From the NCBI GenBank assembly GCA_017625405.1, contig JAGALB010000060.1, positions 1 to 64,000 of the forward strand: 64,000 bases of DNA. Direction: 5' to 3'. Shown one piece after another: positions 48,489 through 57,067 of the stretch. The position numbers and the translations under genes were made by a program. Within the stretch, counting starts at the first letter, position 1, and each line of letters begins with the position of its first letter. The notes beneath the pieces are model-generated. The model was not told where the DNA came from. It saw only the letters and a list, made by a program, of their open reading frames with translations, and made no database searches. This DNA is from Ruminiclostridium sp. GTDB taxonomy: Bacteria; Bacillota; Clostridia; Oscillospirales; Ruminococcaceae.

Positions 48489-49487
48489 TTATTCGATTGT
48501 AACCCAGTCCACATTTTCAGGCCGAGGGAATTTTTTATAAAGAGTGTTCGTTTTGTAGGAGAAAAGATTCTCCGCAAAGTTATAAGCGTTGAAGCAGTCC
48601 TTATTTACGTGCATAACCTGTTTGCACACTCTGTCATAGCGGATTTCTGAGGTCTTACCGCCGACAGTTGCCTTAATAACAAAGCCGAAGGCAGGCTCTG
48701 TTTCCCATGCCATTACATCCTCATTTACACCTTCCAGATAATCGTCCAGCATACTGTAACCAAGCTCTGTTTTTCCGCCTGTCACGAAGCCGCTTTCAAG
48801 GAACATACAATAGATAATCTGCCTGTCACGGGCGGAAAACTTCACATCAGCGGTATACTTTTTATCGTCGTAATCCTCTCCGTAGAAAATATATCCGTCT
48901 GTATCAAAGCTGCTCATTCCATGTATATCGCTTACTTCAAGCTTAAAATCCTTCGGCGCAATTCCGCTCTTGCTTACCTTACCCGTCCATTTTCCGTTCT
49001 TGTCAAAGGTGTAGTAAGCACCGCAGATTTTAACTCTGCCTGTGTCGGCGTAGCCCTTTTCGTCAAAGTGATACCAGCTGTTTCCTACCTTGTACCAGCC
49101 GTAGATTCTTTTGCCGAAATCATAGTAGCATCTGCCCTTGCTGCTTTTGGTAAAGCCTGTATACCAGCTGTCAAGCTCACCTGTTTCCTTATCCACCTTT
49201 ATCATCCGCATATCTGAGCCAAGTTCATTTTTATTGCTGTTGTCAAAATAAATAAGACTTTTTCCTGTTACGGGTTTGCCTTTTTCGTCAACATAACACT
49301 GTACTATTTTACCGTGTCCGTTTCCGAGGTCTATTTCCGTTCTTTTCAGCTCGCCCCCTACGGAAGGCTTTAAATCAATAACAGGCGTATCACCGTCCTT
49401 GATATAAGTTGCGTGAGCGGTTGCGGAAAGCATTGACGCTGCGGTTACTGCCGTCAGAAATGCTGTGATTAATCTTGATTTTTTCAT
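48489..49487 (-). CDS. Secreted protein with cell-wall/glucan-binding repeats (copy 2)
   Basis: This 332-residue protein starts with a signal peptide (MKKSRLITAFLTAVTAASML, residues 1-26). A central part contains tyrosine/tryptophan repeats of the choline/glucan-binding type (RIYGWYKVGNSWYHFDEKGY; GAYYTFDKNGKWTGKVSKSG). The C-terminal half has no recognised domain. It is clearly a duplicate of the gene upstream, with almost the same signal peptide and repeats but a diverged C-terminus. The partner in the wall is unknown. Confidence 0.75.
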   Translation of the reverse strand: MKKSRLITAFLTAVTAASMLSATAHATYIKDGDTPVIDLKPSVGGELKRTEIDLGNGHGKIVQCYVDEKGKPVTGKSLIYFDNSNKNELGSDMRMIKVDKETGELDSWYTGFTKSSKGRCYYDFGKRIYGWYKVGNSWYHFDEKGYADTGRVKICGAYYTFDKNGKWTGKVSKSGIAPKDFKLEVSDIHGMSSFDTDGYIFYGEDYDDKKYTADVKFSARDRQIIYCMFLESGFVTGGKTELGYSMLDDYLEGVNEDVMAWETEPAFGFVIKATVGGKTSEIRYDRVCKQVMHVNKDCFNAYNFAENLFSYKTNTLYKKFPRPENVDWVTIE

Positions 49488-49504
49488 AATTTTACCTCCT
49501 GATT

Positions 49505-50530
49505 TTATCGGAACATATTCCAGAAAACACCCTCGGGTGCAGGATATTTTTCGTACAGATAATACGTGCGGTAATCTCCTGCGGATTTGGCAAAGCAGTA
49601 AGCGTTAAAACACTCCTTGTCAATATTTGTAAGCTGTCTGCTATCGAAACCAAATTTTATCGAACCATTCTTACCGTTAAGCGTATACTCCAGTGTGTAT
49701 ACCGTTTCATGCTCGGAAACCGATGTGTATAATATCTCTATTCCGCTTTTTTTCTTGATTTCATCTTCCTTTTTGCAGAAATACTCATTGTCAAATCTAT
49801 AATCCTTGCCATCGGCAAACCCGCTTTCAAGAAGCATACAATAGAATATCTGCCTGTCCCGTGCAGAAAATTTCACCTGTGTTTCATAACGTCTGATATC
49901 TGCGTCATCTTCACTCTCTGCACCTTTACCATAATAGATATAACCGTTTGAATCAAAAGCACTTCCGCTGGTTGTAAAAGAGAACACAAAATCCTTTGGC
50001 ACAATTCCGCTTTTGCTTACCTTGCCCGTCCATTTTCCGTTCTTGTCAAAGGTATAGTAAGCACCGCAGATTTTAACTCTGCCTGTGTCGGCGTAGCCCT
50101 TTTCGTCAAAGTGATACCAGTTGTTTCCTACCTTGTACCAGCCGTAAATGCGTTCGCCCGAAACGTAATAACGTTTCCCTGCTTTGCCTTTTGTAAAGCC
50201 TGTAAAATAACCTGTGATTCTGCCAGTTTTCTTATCCGCAGTGCGCATACGCATATCGGAATACAGTTCGTTTTCGTCGCTGCGGTCACAATACAAAAGA
50301 TTTCTTCCGGTTACAACTTCACCGTTTTTATCAAGGTAATAATATTCCACCTTTCCGTGACCGCCGCCGAGATTGATACGCTTTTCCTTAAGGCTGCCTT
50401 CAACCGTAGGTGTAATATCACAAACAGGAGTGTACCCCTCAGGAATATATCCTGCATAAGAAGTCACAGAAAGCATTGATGCTGCGGTTACTGCCGTCAG
50501 AAATGCTGTGATTAATCTTGATTTTTTCAT
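49505..50530 (-). CDS. Secreted protein with cell-wall/glucan-binding repeats (copy 1)
   Basis: This 341-residue paralogue of the next gene has the same signal peptide (MKKSRLITAFLTAVTAASML) and the same central repeats (YGWYKVGNNWYHFDEKGYAD) and a C-terminal region that differs in detail. The start at 50530 follows AGGAGG; an upstream in-frame start lies inside the promoter. The two genes are 17 bases apart and share one promoter. A recent tandem duplication is clear. Confidence 0.75.
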   Translation of the reverse strand: MKKSRLITAFLTAVTAASMLSVTSYAGYIPEGYTPVCDITPTVEGSLKEKRINLGGGHGKVEYYYLDKNGEVVTGRNLLYCDRSDENELYSDMRMRTADKKTGRITGYFTGFTKGKAGKRYYVSGERIYGWYKVGNNWYHFDEKGYADTGRVKICGAYYTFDKNGKWTGKVSKSGIVPKDFVFSFTTSGSAFDSNGYIYYGKGAESEDDADIRRYETQVKFSARDRQIFYCMLLESGFADGKDYRFDNEYFCKKEDEIKKKSGIEILYTSVSEHETVYTLEYTLNGKNGSIKFGFDSRQLTNIDKECFNAYCFAKSAGDYRTYYLYEKYPAPEGVFWNMFR

Positions 50531-50557
50531 AATTTTACCTCCTGAAAATTGCTTCCA

Positions 50558-50616
50558 TAATATATAACGTCTGACTAAGCAAAAAAGTGACATAAAATGC
50601 CACTTTTTTTGAAAAT
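50558..50616 (-). promoter_or_regulatory. Conserved dyad and promoter, shared with the dockerin-protein gene
   Basis: Reading on the minus strand: ATTTTCA, then AAAAAGTG (complement of 50601-50608), 11 bases, CACTTTTT (50582-50589), then TATATATTA (50558-50566). The same block in the same order and spacing lies upstream of the dockerin gene at 63149-63210. In both, TGTCAC is followed after exactly 20 bases by the -10-like element. It may serve as operator or as terminator of recJ. Confidence 0.6.
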
Positions 50617-52619
50617 TATTTTAATTTTGCAAGAATCTGCGATTTTGATAAATCCGCTTTGGGCGCATTCGGTATAATTTCCGCCTTGTCGCAGGTCAGG
50701 TCAACCTTGATAAGTCCCATTTCCTCAAACACATCGAGAGCAATACGGAACTTGCAGTAATTCATCTCCGATTTTGAACAGAGCATTGCCGCTTTTGAGA
50801 TGCAATGAGTTTTTCTCAGAATATCATAGCATTTCTTAAGCTCGTCCATTGCGGGAGCCATACGGCACAAAAGGCGCTTGTCGACTCTGCCGCAGCGGTA
50901 GTCCTCATACGCCGCCTTTGCTGCAAAGAATTTATCCTGACTGAAATCGGAATACCTTATGTCATTTACTCTTATGCTGATAGTAATTCTGTCGTTGTAC
51001 TCGTTAAGCTCCGCCGAAGCTATCATATCCACGCTTTCGCCCGTTTCATAGGGAAAAGCGTCAAAGGTTGAGCCGAAATGCACCGCACGGTATTCCTTAC
51101 CGCCGAACAGAAAACCGAATGAAACATATTTTCCGTCCTTGAGGCTTTTTTTTGATTTGATAAGGCAATTTCTGAACAAGAACAGAGGCGAAGGATTCTC
51201 CTCGCCGAAAGGCTCAAGCTTTTCCACAAGCTCAAGATTACCTTCGTTAAGCTCGGCGGGAGTAATTTCCATATCCGCTGTAACCGTTTCAATTGCAGGC
51301 TCTCTTTCAGCGCAGTAAGCGTATACCGCCTGTCTGAATTCTTCGATTCTGCAGGTGTCAAGAGTAAGACCTGCCGCCTTTGTGTGACCGCCGAAGCGTG
51401 TCAGCAGCTCCTTGCAGCTGTCAAGCATATCATAAAGTGAAAGCCCGTCAAAGCTTCTTGCGCTGCCTCTTGCTGTTTCACCCTCGATTGTTATTACAAT
51501 ATTCGGCTTGCCGTACTTGTGCAGCAGCTTTGCGCTTGCTATACCGATAATTCCATGACTCCAGCCCTCACCGCAGACTATAAGTATCCTGCGGTTAAGC
51601 AGCTCGGGGTTGTTTCTGATCTGCTCTTCGGCTTCACGGATTATTTCATCTTCAATCTGCTTACGCATATTGTTCATTTCGGAAAGCTGCTCCGCTTTGG
51701 ATTTTGCTGTCACGGGGTTTTCAGCCAGCAGCAGCTCCATAGCCGCCTTAGGGTCAGCATATCTGCCTGCCGCATTGATACGGGGACAAAGCATAAACGC
51801 AAGCTCTGAGGATGTGATTTCCTCATCCTCATCAATTCCGCACTGCCTTACAAGAGCACGCAGACCCGGATTTTCCGTATAATACATAGCGTCAAGACCC
51901 TGTCTTACAATAAGACGGTTTTCATCCACCAGCGGCACAATATCCGCTACTGTTCCTGCTGCCGCAAAGGGAGAATATTCCTCCATTGCCATTGAGCTGT
52001 CGCCGTCCTCCATAGCGGAAATCAGCTTCAGCACAACGCCGCAGCCGGCAATTTTACGGAAAGCCGACATATCCTCTTTTCTGTGGGGATTTACAATCGC
52101 CGCCGCTTCAGGCAGCACGTCGGGAACCTGATGATGGTCAGTGATTACAAGGGTCATACCCAGTTCTGCAATATGCTTTGCCTCTTCAACAGCCGAAATG
52201 CCGTTATCAACTGTTACAATGAGCTTTGTGCCACGCTTGTGGAGCAGGTCTATCGCATTGTTGTTAAGCCCATACCCCTCGTCACGGGACGGAATATACC
52301 AGTCAACCTCCGCACCCTGTGCTTCAAGGTAGCTGAAAAGCATATATGTAGAGGTAACGCCGTCACAGTCATAGTCACCGTAGACAGTGATTTTTTCGCC
52401 GTTTTCAATAAATCCGTTTATGGTGTCAACCGCCTTCTGCATATCCGCCATCATAAACGGGTCGGAAAGCTCGGTGCTGTTGAAAAAAACTTCGGCATCC
52501 GCACGGGAAAGTATCCCTCTGCCTGCGAGAATACGGCATATAAACGGGCTTAACCCGGTTTCTTTGATAAGTGAATCCACTATATCCTTATGGGCGGTTT
52601 TAACCTGCCATTTCTTCAT
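50616..52619 (-). CDS. recJ: Single-stranded-DNA exonuclease RecJ
   Basis: This 667-residue 5'-3' exonuclease acts in recombination and mismatch repair. It shows the DHH motifs (VYGDYDCDGVTSTYMLFSYL; VITDHHQVP; AAIVNPHRKED), the DHHA1 domain (VCGEGWSHGIIGIASAKLLH) and an OB fold. The size and order of domains are normal. Confidence 0.95.
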   Translation of the reverse strand: MKKWQVKTAHKDIVDSLIKETGLSPFICRILAGRGILSRADAEVFFNSTELSDPFMMADMQKAVDTINGFIENGEKITVYGDYDCDGVTSTYMLFSYLEAQGAEVDWYIPSRDEGYGLNNNAIDLLHKRGTKLIVTVDNGISAVEEAKHIAELGMTLVITDHHQVPDVLPEAAAIVNPHRKEDMSAFRKIAGCGVVLKLISAMEDGDSSMAMEEYSPFAAAGTVADIVPLVDENRLIVRQGLDAMYYTENPGLRALVRQCGIDEDEEITSSELAFMLCPRINAAGRYADPKAAMELLLAENPVTAKSKAEQLSEMNNMRKQIEDEIIREAEEQIRNNPELLNRRILIVCGEGWSHGIIGIASAKLLHKYGKPNIVITIEGETARGSARSFDGLSLYDMLDSCKELLTRFGGHTKAAGLTLDTCRIEEFRQAVYAYCAEREPAIETVTADMEITPAELNEGNLELVEKLEPFGEENPSPLFLFRNCLIKSKKSLKDGKYVSFGFLFGGKEYRAVHFGSTFDAFPYETGESVDMIASAELNEYNDRITISIRVNDIRYSDFSQDKFFAAKAAYEDYRCGRVDKRLLCRMAPAMDELKKCYDILRKTHCISKAAMLCSKSEMNYCKFRIALDVFEEMGLIKVDLTCDKAEIIPNAPKADLSKSQILAKLK

Positions 52620-52659
52620 ATATAAATCAACCTTTTTACTGAATTATGTTTACTCATCC

Positions 52660-52688
52660 ATTATATCATTTTTTTGAGACAATTACAA
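52660..52688 (-). promoter_or_regulatory. recJ promoter
   Basis: TTGTAA (52683-52688), 17 bases, TATAAT (52660-52665) on the minus strand. Confidence 0.6.
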
Positions 52689-52792
52689 TACCGCTTTTGG
52701 TGCAACAACAAGTTTTTGTATTATTTTTGTATATATGCAAAACATCAATATTGTGCATATTGTATAAATTTTAATAAATTTTAACTTTTCTA

Positions 52793-52821
52793 TTGCATTT
52801 TTCGACAAACCGTGTTACAAT
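52793..52821 (+). promoter_or_regulatory. Promoter of the STAS-like gene
   Basis: TTGCAT (52793-52798), 17 bases, TACAAT (52816-52821), 44 bases before the ATG. Confidence 0.6.
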
Positions 52822-52865
52822 AGAGTTACACAATCAGACTTTATGTTCCGAAAGGAGAGGCGTTT

Positions 52866-53261
52866 ATGAAATTTACACACGGTGCTCAGACAGTTGATAC
52901 TTATCCCGGAAAAAGAGTTATCAAATCAGGCGCAGTCGGTGCTACAAATGCAGAAGAAGTAAAGTGGCTCACCGAAAAGCTGGTTTCACTTTCTGCTTCA
53001 TGGAAAACTCAGGGATGGGCTTATATTGTTGATATAAGCAAGATGTCCCCCGTTACTCCCGATGTAAGTGAAGTGCTGGTTGACCTGCACAAGCAGCTTT
53101 CTGCCGCAGGCTGTAAGGCTATGGCATTTGTAAACTTTGCCGCTTTCATTACAGGCGCACAGGCTAAGGAACATCAGAAAAAGTCCAATACAGCCATTCA
53201 GGAAGGCACCTTCAAAACCGAAGAAGATGCTATGAAATGGATTGATACGATCATTAAATAA
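52866..53261 (+). CDS. Small STAS/SpoIIAA-like protein
   Basis: This 131-residue soluble protein has alternating strands and helices (WAYIVDISKMSPVTPDVSEV; VDLHKQLSAAGCKAMAFVNF) like STAS or SpoIIAA-like proteins. It also carries a C-terminal helix with the typical TEEDAMKWI ending. AAAGGAG precedes the start. The role is unknown; no operon neighbours give a clue. Confidence 0.5.
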   Translation: MKFTHGAQTVDTYPGKRVIKSGAVGATNAEEVKWLTEKLVSLSASWKTQGWAYIVDISKMSPVTPDVSEVLVDLHKQLSAAGCKAMAFVNFAAFITGAQAKEHQKKSNTAIQEGTFKTEEDAMKWIDTIIK

Positions 53262-53285
53262 CATAATAATATAACCTCCATAAAG

Positions 53286-53328
53286 CAACAAGTCTTGTCG
53301 TTGAAACGGCAGGACTTGTTGTTTTTTT
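53286..53328 (+). terminator. Terminator after the STAS-like gene
   Basis: CAACAAGTC pairs with GACTTGTTG across a loop of about 18 bases, followed by seven T residues. Confidence 0.7.
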
Positions 53329-53343
53329 CGAATGATTGAATAC

Positions 53344-53382
53344 AGAAAAACGGCGGAAACCAAATTTTCGGAATCCGCCGTT
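53344..53382 (-). terminator. Probable terminator of the GH94 gene
   Basis: AACGGCGGA pairs with TCCGCCGTT, with five T residues on the minus side. It follows the 3'-end repeat of the GH94 gene by about 20 bases. Confidence 0.6.
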
Positions 53383-53404
53383 AATATTTATCAGTGATTT
53401 ATCC

Positions 53405-53444
53405 GTCCTTGTAAAAGGCGGAACTGCCTGTCGGCGCTGCCGAC
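53405..53444 (-). repeat. 3'-end repeat copy after the GH94 gene
   Basis: Directly after the stop codon the minus strand has GTCGGC-AGC-GCCGAC (53430-53444), then GGCAGTTCCGCC (53417-53428) and TTTT. The first stem differs from all other copies but still pairs perfectly. Confidence 0.85.
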
Positions 53445-55838
53445 TTAAAGTTCGATAATTACTTCGTTTACGTCCTTTAAGATTTCGTCAAGGATAAGCT
53501 TGCCTTCAATCTTTTCGCCGTTTACGGTTACGGACTTAACGCCGTGTTCGGAACCGTTGGGGTTCTTTACAGTAACGTTGAGCTTCTTGCCTCTGAAGGT
53601 CTTTTCCATTGTGTATTCCTTCCATTCGGAGGGGATAGAGGGGTCAATTACAATACCCTTTGTTTCAGGGTTAAGACCGAGGATACCTTCAGTTGTACCA
53701 ACCATAACGGTAGAAGCTGTACCTGTAAGCCAGTGAACGTGTGCACGGCCTGCGAAGGGGCTGTCCTTACCTTCAACGAACTGACCGAATACATAGGGTT
53801 CGAGAACTCTGAGTTCAGCGTTGTTGTTGTAGGTTGCGGGGGAAGCTTCCTTCCAGTACTTGTATGCTCTGTTACCGTGGCCGAGCTTGGATTCAGCAAG
53901 GATTAACCAACCCTGAGGCTGGGAGAAGATACCTGCATTTTCCTTTGTGCAGGGGTTGAAGCACTGCATTAATGCACCGTCAAAGCCATGCTTGATGTAA
54001 GGGGGATACATAACCATAGCACCGTAGGGAGTGTTGAGTTCTCTTTCTACGCTGTCCATAGCCTTTTCGCCCTGTTCCTTTGTAGCAAAGCCGGAGATAA
54101 CGGACCAGGACTGGGGGTTGAGCCACATGCTTGCTTCGGGATCAGTTCTCTGACCGATAACAGCACCGTCTTCCTTGTAGCCTCTGATGAATCTGTCTTC
54201 GTTCCAGCAAGCGGAAAGGATTGTATCGAGCTTAGCCTTGATTTCGTCAAGGTACTTGATGTATTCTGTATCGTTCTTTTCTTCTGCATATGTGCGGAGA
54301 ATCTTAACAGCGTATACAAGCTGGAATGCAACGAAGGTGGATTCACCCTTCTTACCCAGACGTAAGCAGTCGTTCCAGTCAGCGTGTAAGCCTGCAGGCA
54401 TACCGTGGTTGCCCAGGTGATTCATGGAGAAGTCGATAGCTCTCTTTAAGTGGTCATATACAGTGCCCTTTTCGCCGTCGTTAGCGTAAAGGATTTCTTC
54501 ATCGAGGAATGCGCTGTCGCCGCTTTCGGAGATGTACTTGTAAATTGTGGGGAACAGCCAGAGAGCGTCGTCTGCACGATAGCTGGGGTGGCCTGTTTCC
54601 TTTGCATATGCTGTATTTTCATCATTTTCGTCAGGGTGGTTTTCCTTACCTGCCTGGTGTGTGTACTTAACGAGAGGTAAGCCTGCACCGTTTGTAACCT
54701 GAGCAGAAAGCATGAATACAATCTGCTTCTTTGCCATTTCGGGAGCAAGGTGGATGATACCCTGGATATCCTGTACAGTATCACGGTAACCGAAGCCGTT
54801 TCTGAGACCGCAGTACTGGAAGGAAGCAGCTCTGGACCAGATAAATGTGATGAAGCAGTTGTATGCGTTCCATACGTTTACCATGTTGTTGAAATCTTCG
54901 TCAGGTGTGTGTACCTGGAGATTTCCGAGCTTGCCGTGCCAGAATTCCTTGAGTTCAGCAAGTTCCTTGTCAATTGTACCTGCTGCATTATACTTGTCAA
55001 CGAGAGCTGTGATTTCAGCTTCTGTTCTGGGACCGCCGATGATGTAGGTGAATTCCTTTGTTTCGCCGGGAGCAAGAGTGATGTCGGACTGTAAAGCACC
55101 GCAGGAGTTTGTGTTGTAGTTGAGGTCGCCCTTGAGACCTTCTTCGATACCCTTGGGGTTAGCATAACCTCTGTATGCGCCTACGAAGGAATCTCTGTCG
55201 CCGCAGTAAGCGTCAACCTTTGCACCTGCAAGAGCAAGGAAACGTCCTGTGTTGGGGTTGTAAACCTCGTTCTGCATCTGGTGGATGTAGCTGCCCTTGA
55301 AATATGTATGTGTGATGAACAGTGTGTACTGAAGGTTAACCTGGTCCTGTTCATAGTTGGGGTCGTTTACAAATTCACAGTAGCCTGTAACGGAAAGCTT
55401 ACGGGGCTTGTCTGATGTGTTTGTAACCTTGGCATTCCATACTTCGTATGTAGCGTCCATAGGAACGTAGTAAAGGGTTTCAGACTTGATGCCTGTGTAT
55501 TCGGAAGTGATTACTGTGTATGCTGTACCGTGACGGCATTCGCTCTTGTAGCTGTCAAGAGGCTTGCATACAGGGGACCAGGAAGCAGACCAGAAATCGC
55601 CTGTTTCAGCGTCCTTGATGTAGATGTAGCGTCCGGGCTGATCCATTGCAACGCCGTTGAAGCGGTAACGGATAACACGACCGTTTGCGCCGGACTTTAC
55701 AAAGCTGTAACCGCCTGCATTGTTGGAAATGATTGCACCGTATTCGGGTGAGCCTAAGTAGTTTGCCCACGCAGAAGGTGTGTCAGGACGGGTAATGACA
55801 TATTCTTTGTTTTTTTCGTCAAAAAAACCGTAGTTCAT
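53445..55838 (-). CDS. Cellobiose phosphorylase (GH94)
   Basis: This 797-residue cytoplasmic enzyme splits cellobiose with phosphate to glucose 1-phosphate and glucose, saving ATP in cellulose users. The N-terminal beta-sandwich (MNYGFFDEKNKEYVITRPDT) and the (alpha/alpha)6 barrel with YCGLRNGFGYRDTVQDIQGI are typical. The catalytic acid is Asp490 in HADWNDCLRLG, the same number as in the Cellvibrio gilvus enzyme. The length fits GH94. It is a single gene with a 3'-end repeat; no cellobiose transporter is adjacent. A TTGTGC-17-TATAAT promoter (55898-55926) precedes it, and the spacer holds a weak cre-like AAAACGATTT. Confidence 0.93.
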   Translation of the reverse strand: MNYGFFDEKNKEYVITRPDTPSAWANYLGSPEYGAIISNNAGGYSFVKSGANGRVIRYRFNGVAMDQPGRYIYIKDAETGDFWSASWSPVCKPLDSYKSECRHGTAYTVITSEYTGIKSETLYYVPMDATYEVWNAKVTNTSDKPRKLSVTGYCEFVNDPNYEQDQVNLQYTLFITHTYFKGSYIHQMQNEVYNPNTGRFLALAGAKVDAYCGDRDSFVGAYRGYANPKGIEEGLKGDLNYNTNSCGALQSDITLAPGETKEFTYIIGGPRTEAEITALVDKYNAAGTIDKELAELKEFWHGKLGNLQVHTPDEDFNNMVNVWNAYNCFITFIWSRAASFQYCGLRNGFGYRDTVQDIQGIIHLAPEMAKKQIVFMLSAQVTNGAGLPLVKYTHQAGKENHPDENDENTAYAKETGHPSYRADDALWLFPTIYKYISESGDSAFLDEEILYANDGEKGTVYDHLKRAIDFSMNHLGNHGMPAGLHADWNDCLRLGKKGESTFVAFQLVYAVKILRTYAEEKNDTEYIKYLDEIKAKLDTILSACWNEDRFIRGYKEDGAVIGQRTDPEASMWLNPQSWSVISGFATKEQGEKAMDSVERELNTPYGAMVMYPPYIKHGFDGALMQCFNPCTKENAGIFSQPQGWLILAESKLGHGNRAYKYWKEASPATYNNNAELRVLEPYVFGQFVEGKDSPFAGRAHVHWLTGTASTVMVGTTEGILGLNPETKGIVIDPSIPSEWKEYTMEKTFRGKKLNVTVKNPNGSEHGVKSVTVNGEKIEGKLILDEILKDVNEVIIEL

Positions 55839-55978
55839 GGGAAAAATCCTCCTGTCAAAATAATTGTTTTACGGATAATGACCTATCACATATCATCATT
55901 ATACCAGTAAATCGTTTTCTGCACAAGGGCGGTAATTTAACCAAAGTTTTTGGTTGCATTTTGTTATTGTTGCACAAA

Positions 55979-56356
55979 TCACAGAATATTGCGCAATTCT
56001 ATATTTTCTTTTTCCCTGCAAAGCTCCATAAGTCCCAGAACAGTTTCGCACTCCACCAGAACCTCAGGGTTTTCATCACGGGCAAAAGCCTCTATGCGTG
56101 ATACCGCAAGGGTGATTTCCACCACATAGTCCTTATTGATGATAAACATATAATTTTCGCAGTCCTCTTCCCATTTTTCCGAAAGCTTATGTGACAGCTG
56201 CTTTGTAAGCTCCATATCGCCGTCGGCAAAGCTCCGGGAAATGTCGTTCACCGACTGTTCAGCCTCGTTAAGAGTGTTATCTGTACAGATATAGCTTGCA
56301 ATTCCCAGTATAATCAGCAGAATCATTATAAAGGCACAGATAATTATTCTTTTCAT
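55979..56356 (-). CDS. DUF4363 membrane-anchored protein
   Basis: This 125-residue protein has an N-terminal membrane anchor (about 4-25) and a helical domain (AEQSVNDISRSFADGDMELT, WEEDCENYMFIINKDYVVEI) characteristic of DUF4363. It overlaps the DUF421 gene by four bases; the two are a common pair in spore-forming Clostridia. A spore-related role is inferred from its neighbour gerA operon on the other strand. Confidence 0.82.
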   Translation of the reverse strand: MKRIIICAFIMILLIILGIASYICTDNTLNEAEQSVNDISRSFADGDMELTKQLSHKLSEKWEEDCENYMFIINKDYVVEITLAVSRIEAFARDENPEVLVECETVLGLMELCREKENIELRNIL

Positions 56357-56994
56357 CTGCTTCTCCCCTCCTTCAGTATCATGGTATAGCTTCCGTCACC
56401 GCAGGCTGTAAGCAGGAATACGGATTTCTGCTCGGTATTCCGCCTTTTAAGCGTATCGTAAAGCCACTCCTTGCCAAGCCCCGCCTTTACAAGCCCTTCT
56501 TCTATCAGAAGCCCGTCCTTGATTATAACTCCCGGGGGATCGGTCTTGCCCTCATCCTTGCGGAAAAAATTGATTTTTCCCGTTGTCTCCACAATCGCAT
56601 ATCTTACGTGGGTTATATCAAAAATATCGGAATCACGCATGGCTTCCAGCACGTCATCAATGGTATAGCGGAGATTCTTCAGCTCCTTCTGGTCAATCAC
56701 TCCGTCGGTAATTATCACCCTGGGACTTCCTGTAACAAGCTTGCGGAAACGCACACTTTTCAGCATAATCCCCGACATGAGCACATCAATACAGACTATC
56801 ATGAGTATGGGAACTATTCCGAGAATCATGGGGATCGACTGGTCTTCCAGGGAAAGTGTGGCTATGTTGGAAATCAGGATTGTGGTTACAAGCTCGCTTG
56901 GCTGCAGCTCGCCCAGCTGCTTCTTTCCCATGAGGCGCAGTGCCGCAATTACCAGTATGAAAAGGATAACCGAACGGATAATAATAGTAAGCAT
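56353..56994 (-). CDS. DUF421 (YetF-like) membrane protein
   Basis: This 213-residue protein has about three N-terminal helices (IIRSVILFILVIAALRLMGK) and a cytoplasmic YetF domain (TGSPRVIITDGVIDQKELKN, GVIIKDGLLIEEGLVKAGLG). The start at 56994 follows AAAGGAG; an upstream in-frame start is rejected. DUF421 proteins are linked to spore membranes in some Firmicutes. Confidence 0.85.
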   Translation of the reverse strand: MLTIIIRSVILFILVIAALRLMGKKQLGELQPSELVTTILISNIATLSLEDQSIPMILGIVPILMIVCIDVLMSGIMLKSVRFRKLVTGSPRVIITDGVIDQKELKNLRYTIDDVLEAMRDSDIFDITHVRYAIVETTGKINFFRKDEGKTDPPGVIIKDGLLIEEGLVKAGLGKEWLYDTLKRRNTEQKSVFLLTACGDGSYTMILKEGRSR

Positions 56995-57067
56995 TTTTTC
57001 TCCTTTAATTTCTTTTGTCACAAGTATTTTTCCGTAAAAGTATTAATTTATACAAAAAGGAAATACT

